A stretch of 39,587 nucleotides of DNA, taken from the NCBI GenBank assembly GCA_014871665.1, contig WGSL01000013.1, positions 1 to 39,587 of the forward strand, in the 5' to 3' direction. Positions 33,265 through 39,587 of the stretch are shown here, piece after piece. The notes beneath the pieces were generated by a model that saw only the letters and a program-made list of their open reading frames with translations, did not search any database and was not told the DNA's origin. Every line of letters starts with the position of its first letter. Position 1 is the first letter of the stretch. A program made the position numbers and the translations under genes. Origin of the DNA: Collinsella sp. (GTDB lineage: Bacteria; Actinomycetota; Coriobacteriia; Coriobacteriales; Coriobacteriaceae).

Positions 33265-34104
33265 ATGTATAAGATCCTGGAGAAGACGCAGTTCTCGGAG
33301 AAGGTGTTCAAGTTCCGCATCGAGGCGCCCGCAATCGCCAAGCATGCGCACGCTGGACAGTTCCTCATGGTTCGCGCCAACGAGACGGGCGAGCGCGTCC
33401 CGTTTACCCTGGCTGGCTGGAACGGTGACGAGGGCTGGGTCGAGTTCATCTTCATGGTGATCGGCAAGACCACCGAGATGCTTTCCACCTACGAGGCCGG
33501 CGAGTCGCTGCGCGACGTCGTGGGCCCGCTGGGCGTTCCCACCGAGATGGCCGAGGGCCCCTGCGCCGTCATTGGCGGCGGCGTCGGCCTGGCAATTGCC
33601 TTCCCGGTCGCCAAGCACCTGGTCGAGACCGGTCACGAGGTTCACGCCATCATGGGCGCCCGCACCAAGGACCTCCTGCTCATGGAGGACCAGTTCCGCG
33701 AGCTCCTCGACGAGGACCACATCCACATCACCACTGACGACGGCTCCTACGGCGAGCAGGGCGTTGTCACCGCTCCGCTGGAGCGCCTGCTGCAGGACAA
33801 AGCCGTGAGCCAGGTCTTCTGCGTTGGCCCCGTTCCGATGATGAAGTTCTCGACCCTCACCGCCCAGAAGTACGACACCCCCATCACCGCGTCGCTCAAC
33901 CCCATCATGGTTGACGGCACCGGCATGTGCGGCTGCTGCCGCGTCGAAGTGGGCGGCGTGACCAAGTTCGCTTGCGTCGACGGCCCCGACTTCGATGCCA
34001 CCTTGGTCGACTGGGATGACCTTCGTGCCCGCCAGGCCGCTTACCGTTCCGAAGAGGGCGAGTCCCTCAAGGCCTATGAGGAAAAGAGCTGCGCATGCCA
34101 CTAG
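33265..34104 (+). CDS. nfnA: NfnA-type FAD/[2Fe-2S] ferredoxin-NADP reductase subunit
   Basis: This 279-residue protein belongs to the dihydroorotate dehydrogenase electron-transfer / SudB / NfnA family. The FAD-binding region covers the first 100 residues, with RVPFTLAGW near 50. The nucleotide site GGGVGLAIAFPVAKHL starts near 108. The C-terminal [2Fe-2S] ligands are in CGCCRVEVGG with a later Cys in FACVDGPDF. In known NfnAB, this subunit handles NADH and works with the larger subunit in electron bifurcation between NADH, ferredoxin and NADPH. GAGAGGGG precedes the ATG. It overlaps the next gene by 10 bp. Confidence 0.88.
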   Translation: MYKILEKTQFSEKVFKFRIEAPAIAKHAHAGQFLMVRANETGERVPFTLAGWNGDEGWVEFIFMVIGKTTEMLSTYEAGESLRDVVGPLGVPTEMAEGPCAVIGGGVGLAIAFPVAKHLVETGHEVHAIMGARTKDLLLMEDQFRELLDEDHIHITTDDGSYGEQGVVTAPLERLLQDKAVSQVFCVGPVPMMKFSTLTAQKYDTPITASLNPIMVDGTGMCGCCRVEVGGVTKFACVDGPDFDATLVDWDDLRARQAAYRSEEGESLKAYEEKSCACH

Positions 34105-35504
34105 TTAATGGTCGTTTCGTTGCCGATATGAAGTCGCCCCGCACCCCCGATAACGAGGAGCCGGCTGCCGAGCGCGCCTGCGACTTCCGCCCCGTCGACA
34201 AGGGCTTCACCGAGGAGATGGCGCTGGCCGAGGCCGAGCGCTGTCTCAACTGCAAGAAGCCGTTCTGTGTTGAGGGCTGCCCCGTCAACATCAACATCCC
34301 CCGCTTTATCGAGCAGATCCGCGAGAAGGACTTCGGCGGCGCTCTCGATACCATCCGCGAGGACTCCATGCTTCCCGCCATCTGCGGCCGCGTCTGCCCG
34401 CAGGAGAACCAGTGCGAGGGCAAGTGCATCCGTGGCAAGAAGTCCGAGCCCGTGGCCATCGGCCAGCTCGAGCGCTTCCTGGGTGACCGCCCCGAGCTCG
34501 CTTCCACGCCCAAGATGGCCCCCAAGAACGGCAAGAAGGTCGCCGTCGTCGGCTCCGGCCCGTCCGGCATCACCTGCGCCGGCGAGCTCGCCCGTAACGG
34601 CTTTGACGTCACCGTCTTTGAGGCATTCTTCACCGGCGGCGGCGTGCTGGTCTACGGCATCCCCGAGTTCCGTCTGCCCAAGGCGGTCGTCAAGCGCGAG
34701 ATCGACGGCCTGGAGGACATGGGCGTCAAGTTTGAGTACAACTCCGTCGTGGGCAACATGGCCACGGCCGAGGAGCTGTTCGAGCAGGGCTTCGGCGCCA
34801 TCTACGTGGCGACCGGCGCTGGCCTGCCCAAGTTCCTCAACGTCCCCGGCGAGAACCTGCCCAACGTCTTCTTCGCGAACGAGTACCTCACCCGCGTGAA
34901 CCTGATGAAGGCCAACAAGTTCCCCGAGTACGACACCCCCACCAAGCACGGCAAGAACGTCGTCGTCTTTGGTGGCGGCAACGTGGCTATGGACGCCGTC
35001 CGTACCGCCAAGCGTCTGGGCGCCGAGCACGCCATCATCGCCTACCGTCGTACCGAGGACGAGATGCCCTGCCGTCGCGCCGAGCTGCACCATGCTAAGG
35101 CCGAGGGCGTCGAGGTTCTGCCGCTCGTCTCCCCGCTCGAGTTTGTCGCTGGCGAGGACGGCTCCGTGTGCGCCGTCAAGGTCCAGAAGATGGAGCTCGG
35201 CGAGCCTGACGAGTCCGGCCGCCGTCGTCCGGTGCCCATCGAGGGCGCCATCGAGGAGATCCCCTGCGACGTCGCGATCTCGGCTATCGGCACCAACGCC
35301 AACCCCTTCGCAAAGAAGATCGGCGGCAAGATGGAGCTCAACAAGTGGGGCTACATCGTTGCCGACGAGGAGACCGGCCAGACCACCGATCCCCGTATCT
35401 GGGCCGGCGGCGACATCGTCACCGGTGCCGCTACGGTCATTCTGGCGATGGGCGCCGGCAAGAAGGCCGCCGCTTCCATCACCAAGAGCCTGCTGGGCGA
35501 GTAA
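34095..35504 (+). CDS. nfnB: NfnB / glutamate synthase small-subunit-like NADPH oxidoreductase
   Basis: This 469-residue protein matches the GltD/NfnB family. Two N-terminal Fe-S motifs (CLNCKKPFCVEGCP near 52-65 and CGRVCPQENQCEGKC near 97-111) bind [4Fe-4S] clusters. FAD and NADPH sites follow, GSGPSGITCAGELA near 152 and FGGGNVAMDAVRTAKRLG near 292. The C-terminal GGDIVTGAATVILAMGAGK is also typical. Alone it could be called the glutamate synthase beta subunit. Pairing and overlap with the NfnA-type gene, with no large GltB, favours the ferredoxin/NAD(H)/NADP(H) transhydrogenase role. Confidence 0.9.
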   Translation: MPLVNGRFVADMKSPRTPDNEEPAAERACDFRPVDKGFTEEMALAEAERCLNCKKPFCVEGCPVNINIPRFIEQIREKDFGGALDTIREDSMLPAICGRVCPQENQCEGKCIRGKKSEPVAIGQLERFLGDRPELASTPKMAPKNGKKVAVVGSGPSGITCAGELARNGFDVTVFEAFFTGGGVLVYGIPEFRLPKAVVKREIDGLEDMGVKFEYNSVVGNMATAEELFEQGFGAIYVATGAGLPKFLNVPGENLPNVFFANEYLTRVNLMKANKFPEYDTPTKHGKNVVVFGGGNVAMDAVRTAKRLGAEHAIIAYRRTEDEMPCRRAELHHAKAEGVEVLPLVSPLEFVAGEDGSVCAVKVQKMELGEPDESGRRRPVPIEGAIEEIPCDVAISAIGTNANPFAKKIGGKMELNKWGYIVADEETGQTTDPRIWAGGDIVTGAATVILAMGAGKKAAASITKSLLGE

Positions 35505-35532
35505 TCACCTACAGAGCTAGCCACCAAACGGC

Positions 35533-35571
35533 AAAGTCCCCGTCGAGCACACGCCCGGCGGGGACTTTTTC
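35533..35571 (+). terminator. Intrinsic terminator after the nfnAB-like operon
   Basis: AAAGTCCCCG (35533-35542) pairs with CGGGGACTTT (35559-35568), followed by TTTTTC. A GGGGACAGGCACC repeat copy follows at about 35598. Confidence 0.9.
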
Positions 35572-35631
35572 TATGCCGGCCGCCCAAACCACCACGATGG
35601 GGACAGGCACCTTTGTGATGGTTTTGGTCGG

Positions 35632-36255
35632 TTAGTCTTCGAGCTGCGCCACCTTGTAGCGGTAGGCTGCGGCAATAACGTCTTTGCAACCCTCGCGGCC
35701 CAGCTTGGCGCGGTTGACGACGATGTCTTTACCGCTCGTCATCTTCCACTTTCCGGCGCTGTAGCGCTTATAGAACGCCTCGCGCGCCTTCTGCTGCTGT
35801 TTAACCAACTTGGCGCCCTTCTTTTTGTTGAGGCCGCGCTTTTTGCGCACGATCTCGACGCGGTCCTCAAAGGGAGCGGTCACCAACACGGCAATGTGGT
35901 TGGGGTTGTTACGCAACAGGTAATCGGACAGACGACCTTCGATAATGCAGCTCTCGGTCTCGCCCAGATCCAAAATCACCTGGCTCATCTTTTGGAACAA
36001 CTTGTCCGAGTACGAACGTGCATCGTAGCGGTCGGGTAGGAACGCCATATTCTCCACGGCCAGGCGCTCGTCGTAGGCGGCCATCTTATCGAGCGACTCG
36101 CCCGCGCGCAGCGACGCACGCACCAGCAGCTCGTTATCGTACAGCGGAATCCCCAACTCGTCGGCAAGCATGCGACCAATCTCGTGGCCCTCGGCGCCAA
36201 AGTCGCGCGCGATGGTAATGACCACAGGATTCTTCTTGTTCTCCAGATCGCTCAT
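35632..36255 (-). CDS. Cytidylate-kinase-like family protein
   Basis: This 207-residue protein matches the Cytidylate_kin2 family. The N-terminal segment ITIARDFGAEGHEIGRMLA takes the place of a normal P-loop, as is usual in this family, and is followed by LGIPLYDNELL. A central IIEGRLSDYLL segment and the Lys/Arg-rich KKRGLNKKKGAKLV also fit. True CMP kinase activity is not shown for most members. ATG 36255 is preferred because AAAGGAA lies before it; the frame upstream runs into a repeat. It lies downstream of the ABC transporter genes with a palindrome between. Confidence 0.8.
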   Translation of the reverse strand: MSDLENKKNPVVITIARDFGAEGHEIGRMLADELGIPLYDNELLVRASLRAGESLDKMAAYDERLAVENMAFLPDRYDARSYSDKLFQKMSQVILDLGETESCIIEGRLSDYLLRNNPNHIAVLVTAPFEDRVEIVRKKRGLNKKKGAKLVKQQQKAREAFYKRYSAGKWKMTSGKDIVVNRAKLGREGCKDVIAAAYRYKVAQLED

Positions 36256-36273
36256 CGCGATTCCTTTCTCTAT

Positions 36274-36300
36274 GTGACAAAGGGGCTGTCCCTTTGCCAC
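36274..36300. repeat. GGGACAG-type palindrome between transporter and kinase genes
   Basis: GTGACAAAGGG (36274-36284) pairs with CCCTTTGCCAC (36290-36300) with one mismatch, and the central part reads GGGACAG on the minus strand. It lies in the 48-bp gap and could form a hairpin in the transcript. Confidence 0.6.
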
Positions 36301-36303
36301 ATT

Positions 36304-36942
36304 CTACGCTGCCACCATTCGCCTCTGATGCGCGCGGACCAGCAGCGAGATACCAAAGTTGAGCACAAAGTACATCGCAAACACCAGGCCGTAGAGCATA
36401 AGAACCTGCGACAGGTCGATCGCGTGGGCCATCACGACATTTGCCGTGTACATGAGCTCGGCCACGTTAATGCCCGAAAGATACGAGCTGTCCTTGATGA
36501 CAGTCGTGCACTGGCTAAACAGCGCCGGAATGATCGTCTTAAACGTCTGCGGCAGAATGATGTAGCGCATGGTGGCAAAGAAGCCAAAGCCCTGGCTCTG
36601 CGCTGCCTCAAACTGGCCACGCGGAATCGAGTTGAGGCCGCCGCGCACAATCTCGGCCATAACAGCGCTGGTAAACAGCGTAAAGGCGATGGTCGAAATC
36701 ACAATGTCCAAACCCTGCACCGTAAAGTAGATAAAAAGGATCCACAGCAGGTTCGGCGTGCAACGGAACAGTTCGATATAGGCGCTCACCAAAATACGGA
36801 ACGGGCGGGGCGCATAGCTTTTAACGAGCGCCAGCACCGTGCCAAAGATGAGCGAGAAAAAGATCGACAGCGCCGAGATCTCGATCGTCTTAACAAAGCC
36901 GCCCCAAATGTAGAGCAGGTTGGTCGCGTTGAAGATTTCCAT
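36304..36942 (-). CDS. Polar amino-acid ABC transporter permease
   Basis: This 212-residue permease of the HisM/GlnP type spans the membrane in about five segments. The EAA-type coupling loop lies in the middle (NSIPRGQFEAAQSQGF). It would pair with the neighbouring permease to form the channel. It is separated by only 3 bp from the upstream permease gene and is the last clear member of the operon. The substrate is probably a polar amino acid, as for the family, but is not determined. Confidence 0.92.
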   Translation of the reverse strand: MEIFNATNLLYIWGGFVKTIEISALSIFFSLIFGTVLALVKSYAPRPFRILVSAYIELFRCTPNLLWILFIYFTVQGLDIVISTIAFTLFTSAVMAEIVRGGLNSIPRGQFEAAQSQGFGFFATMRYIILPQTFKTIIPALFSQCTTVIKDSSYLSGINVAELMYTANVVMAHAIDLSQVLMLYGLVFAMYFVLNFGISLLVRAHQRRMVAA

Positions 36943-36945
36943 GCG

Positions 36946-37692
36946 CTAGGCCTCCTCTACGTTGTCGAGCCCCAGCTCGGCCAGGCTCACGCCGCGCGGA
37001 CGCTCCTTGGAGCGGCGCTCGAGCCACTGCACCAGCATGGCGAGCGGAAAGCAGATGATGAAGTACATAAGGCAGCAGACGATGTATCCTTGCAGGTAAC
37101 CGTACAGACTCACAAAGTTGTCGGAACGGTACATAAGGTCGCCGCCGGCCACAAGCGCCAGCACCGACGTGTTCTTGACCAGGTTGAGCGCCTGGTTACA
37201 CAGCGGCGGCAGAATGATCTTGAACGTCTGGGGCAGCACGATGTACCAGTAGGCCTGCGCACGGGTGAAGCCCTGGCTCTGGGCCGCCTCCATCTGACCG
37301 CGCGGAACCGCCTCGATACCGGTGCGGATGACCTCCGAAATGTAGGCCGCGTGATACAGGCCCACACCCAAGAAGCCCAGCACGAACGGAGCGATGCGCA
37401 CCGGCTGGTCGGCACCGGTTATGGCCTGCAAAAACTGCGGACCGGCCATGTACATAAAGAGCACCTGTACGGGCAACGGGGTGTTCTGGTAAAACTCCAC
37501 GTACACGCGGCTTATGGCGCGCAGCACGCGCGAACGAGTGGTAGAGAACACGCCCAGCAGCGTGCCCAGCACCAGCGACAACAGCAGACCGGCAACGACC
37601 ACCTGCAGCGTCACGCCAAAGCCCTCCCAGAAGGGCCCCATGTTTTGAAATGTCGTCGACCAACGGTCGGCGTCAAATAATCCTTCGAGCAT
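36946..37692 (-). CDS. Polar amino-acid ABC transporter permease
   Basis: This 248-residue permease belongs to the same family, with the EAA-type loop AVPRGQMEAAQSQGFTR and several membrane segments. The C-terminal region is Arg/Glu-rich. ATG 37692 is preferred because GGAAGGAATCAA precedes it; the frame is open to 37725. It overlaps nothing and lies 25 bp after the binding-protein gene and 3 bp before the second permease. Confidence 0.92.
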   Translation of the reverse strand: MLEGLFDADRWSTTFQNMGPFWEGFGVTLQVVVAGLLLSLVLGTLLGVFSTTRSRVLRAISRVYVEFYQNTPLPVQVLFMYMAGPQFLQAITGADQPVRIAPFVLGFLGVGLYHAAYISEVIRTGIEAVPRGQMEAAQSQGFTRAQAYWYIVLPQTFKIILPPLCNQALNLVKNTSVLALVAGGDLMYRSDNFVSLYGYLQGYIVCCLMYFIICFPLAMLVQWLERRSKERPRGVSLAELGLDNVEEA

Positions 37693-37717
37693 TTGATTCC
37701 TTCCCTGGACGATGCGC

Positions 37718-38596
37718 CTATACAAGACCCCAGGTCTTGACCTCTTGGTCGAGCCAGCCGTCGGCCAGGCGATTGCAAATCACCTGATCGACCACGGCCG
37801 AAAGGTCGCAGCCTTTCTTGGTCGCCACGCCGTAGCCCTGCTCGCCAAACTTGACCTCGGGCTGCAGCAGCTCAACGGTCTCGTTCATGTAACCGGCCAG
37901 CGTGGAGCGGTCCATGGCAAAGACGTCGATATTGCCGGCATCGAGCGAACTCTTGATGATGGGATAGCCGCTAAAGGCCCTAAACTCGGGCTTGCAGCTA
38001 AAGCCGTTGTCCTTGATCATCTGCTCGATGAGGCCCTGTGTGGTGGCACCCTGGCTCACGCCAATGACCTTGCCATCCAGATCCTCAATCGAGGTAAAGC
38101 CCGAACGCTTCTTGACCATGAGTCCCACGTAGTCGGTGCGGTACGGCGTCGAGAAATCCCAGCTCTTCTTGCGCTCGTCGGTGATGGTGTAGGTCGCCGC
38201 GACCACGTCAAGCTGGCCGTTATCGATCAGCGGGCCGCGCGTCTTGGGTGTTACGTCGGTAAACTCGACAAGCTCCTGGGCACGGGCCTCCTTGTAGCTC
38301 ACGCCAAAGACGGCAGCGGCGATCTGATAGCACAAATCGACTTCCATGCCCTCAAAGCGGCCCTTGGCGGTGTCGTAATAGCCATAGCCGGGAACGTCCT
38401 TCTTAACGCCGGCATTCAGATGGCCGCGCGACTTGATGGCCGCAAGCTTGGACCCCTTGTCGGAGCCCTCGCCGCTGGTGGAGTTGCCGCAACCGGTAAG
38501 CGCGGTCCCCGTCAGCGCGAGCATGCCGGCGCCCGCCAGCTGCAAAAAATGACGGCGCGACACGGCCGCCCTCGTCATATCCGTCATGTCCATCAC
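37718..38596 (-). CDS. Amino-acid ABC transporter substrate-binding lipoprotein
   Basis: This 292-residue protein belongs to the SBP_bac_3 family that binds amino acids outside the membrane. The N-terminus has SRRHFLQLAG, a twin-arginine-like motif, then a hydrophobic stretch and lipobox LTGC near 32-35. It is thus a probable Tat-exported lipoprotein, which is less common than Sec export for this family. The conserved fold includes GMEVDLCYQIAAAVFG and the GVSQGATTQGLIEQ region. The start may be GTG 38596 or a nearby ATG. It follows the ATPase gene by 5 bp. Confidence 0.92.
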   Translation of the reverse strand: MMDMTDMTRAAVSRRHFLQLAGAGMLALTGTALTGCGNSTSGEGSDKGSKLAAIKSRGHLNAGVKKDVPGYGYYDTAKGRFEGMEVDLCYQIAAAVFGVSYKEARAQELVEFTDVTPKTRGPLIDNGQLDVVAATYTITDERKKSWDFSTPYRTDYVGLMVKKRSGFTSIEDLDGKVIGVSQGATTQGLIEQMIKDNGFSCKPEFRAFSGYPIIKSSLDAGNIDVFAMDRSTLAGYMNETVELLQPEVKFGEQGYGVATKKGCDLSAVVDQVICNRLADGWLDQEVKTWGLV

Positions 38597-38601
38597 CGCG
38601 C

Positions 38602-39333
38602 CTAGTGCAGAATCTTGGACAGGAACTCGCGGCAGCGCGGGTTCTCGGGGTTATCGAAGAAGTGCTCGGGCGTGCCCTCCTCCAGAATGCGGCCGTCCTC
38701 CATAAAGATGACGCGGTCGGCCACCTGGCGCGCAAAGCCCATCTCGTGCGTCACGCAGATCATGGTGATATCCTCCTGCGCGAGCTCAATCATAACGTCC
38801 AGAACCTCCTGGACCATCTCGGGGTCGAGCGCCGAGGTCGGCTCGTCAAACAGGATGATGGGCTGCTTGGTGCACAGGGCACGGGCGATGGCGATGCGTT
38901 GCTGCTGACCGCCCGAGAGATTCTGCGGATACTCGCCGGCCTTATGCGCCATGCCGACGCGCTTGAGCGCGGCGATGGCGACCTCGGTCGCCTCCTCCTT
39001 GCTCTTCTTTTGCAGCTTGATGGGCGCGAGCGTCAGGTTGCCGAGCACCGTCATGTTGGGATACAGGTTGAACTGCTGAAACACCATGGAACTGTACTTG
39101 CGAGCCATCTCCAGGTGATTCTTTTTGGTGAGCGGCGTACCGTCGATGACGACCTCGCCCGACGTGGGCTCCTCCAGATAATCGACGCAACGGATGAGCG
39201 TCGACTTACCCGAGCCGGAAGGCCCGATCATTACGAGCTTCTCGCCGCGCTTGACGGTGAGATTGATATCTTTGAGCACATGCAGGTCGCCAAAGTACTT
39301 GTTGAGATGCTTGATCTCGATCATGTCTGCCAT
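38602..39333 (-). CDS. Polar amino-acid ABC transporter ATPase (GlnQ/HisP type)
   Basis: This 243-residue ATPase drives the import system. Walker A is GPSGSGKST, the Q-loop is FQQFNLYPNMTV, the signature is NLSGGQQQRIAIA, Walker B is ILFDEPTSALDPE and the switch His is in VTHEMG. Length matches GlnQ/HisP. It is the first gene of the minus-strand operon. AAGGGACATTC precedes the ATG. A TACAAT box near 39373 on the minus strand is a weak -10 candidate. Confidence 0.96.
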   Translation of the reverse strand: MADMIEIKHLNKYFGDLHVLKDINLTVKRGEKLVMIGPSGSGKSTLIRCVDYLEEPTSGEVVIDGTPLTKKNHLEMARKYSSMVFQQFNLYPNMTVLGNLTLAPIKLQKKSKEEATEVAIAALKRVGMAHKAGEYPQNLSGGQQQRIAIARALCTKQPIILFDEPTSALDPEMVQEVLDVMIELAQEDITMICVTHEMGFARQVADRVIFMEDGRILEEGTPEHFFDNPENPRCREFLSKILH

Positions 39334-39438
39334 GAATGTCCCTTCCCTGCGTTTACACGAGTTGAACTATTGTACGGAAAGAACCGCGTTTCCGCAGCCC
39401 GCACTACATTCCCGTAAAGAACCCGCAACCTTCCACCC

Positions 39439-39513
39439 ACTCATTGGGGACAGACTTAAATGAGTACCTGCTCATTGGGCACTCATTTAAGTCTGTCCCC
39501 AATGAGTGCCCAA
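39439..39513. repeat. 27-bp-arm palindrome with an alternative stem
   Basis: Perfect 27-bp arms (39439-39465 and 39481-39507) carry TTGGGGACAGACTTAAATG and its complement around a 15-base loop. A second, mutually exclusive 13-bp stem is possible: 39474-39486 against 39501-39513 (TTGGGCACTCATT and complement). The copy lies at the right end of the window, upstream of the ABC operon. No gene is seen in 39334-39587. Confidence 0.85.
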
Positions 39514-39587
39514 CCGCCCTTGTTGAGCATAAGTCAGACACTATGACCCAATCCAGGGGCACGGAAACGACAGGAGCCCCCGCTCGT

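Noticed and set aside
34095..35504. Annotation as glutamate synthase small subunit only
   Set aside because: No large glutamate synthase subunit is linked, and the gene overlaps an NfnA-type partner, which favours the transhydrogenase role.

Overview
The window looks like the chromosome of a high-GC, anaerobic gut actinobacterium of the class Coriobacteriia, most likely Collinsella or a close relative. This rests on GC-rich coding sequence, a very large LPxTG pilin-module adhesin, an Ech-type membrane hydrogenase, NfnAB-like genes, a folP-folK fusion and the glmU-prs-pth neighbourhood. No rRNA or species marker is present, so the genus is an inference.

Layout. (1) 13-7392 (-): a 2459-residue sortase-anchored adhesin with a von Willebrand A domain and 13 isopeptide-type pilin modules. 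(2) 7393-8139: a 750-bp gap with a palindrome and two tandem long hairpins that share a core but have unrelated, near-perfectly paired outer stems. (3) 8140-13811 (-): a five-gene energy-converting [NiFe]-hydrogenase operon whose two membrane subunits are fused. (4) 13992-17395: an orphan IS3-OrfA-like DNA-binding protein, an Old Yellow Enzyme family reductase, an array of six alternately inverted 15-bp arms at 40-bp pitch, and an initiator tRNA. (5) 17592-24157: coaX, an AAA ATPase bracketed by copies of one 43-bp palindrome, a biotin-ligase-like gene, a folP-folK fusion, sir2 and xth. (6) 24306-27554 (-): a complete ECF transporter (T, double ATPase, S). (7) 27754-32890 (+): glmU, prs and pth, with a nuclease-like gene flanked by two 204-bp terminal-inverted-repeat elements between prs and pth. 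(8) 33265-35504 (+): a NfnAB-type pair. (9) 35632-39333 (-): a polar amino-acid ABC transporter operon followed by a cytidylate-kinase-like gene. The right end carries a 27-bp-arm palindrome.

How the genes work together. The hydrogenase can couple reduced ferredoxin oxidation to H2 formation and ion translocation. NfnAB-type enzymes balance ferredoxin, NADH and NADPH. Together they suggest a fermentative, H2-linked energy metabolism. coaX, folPK, the biotin-ligase-like gene and the ECF transporter concern cofactors. glmU, prs and pth are housekeeping genes for envelope, nucleotide and translation metabolism.

The most unusual content is non-coding. Four distinct families of palindromic or hairpin repeats sit between otherwise ordinary genes: the stem-variable hairpins at 7597-8080, the phased array at 17014-17229, the ATPase-bracketing palindromes at 18421-19821, and the 204-bp elements at 30425-32146. 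A looser set of GGGACAG-containing REP-like repeats is scattered through the right half. All positions were read by eye, and no database search was possible.
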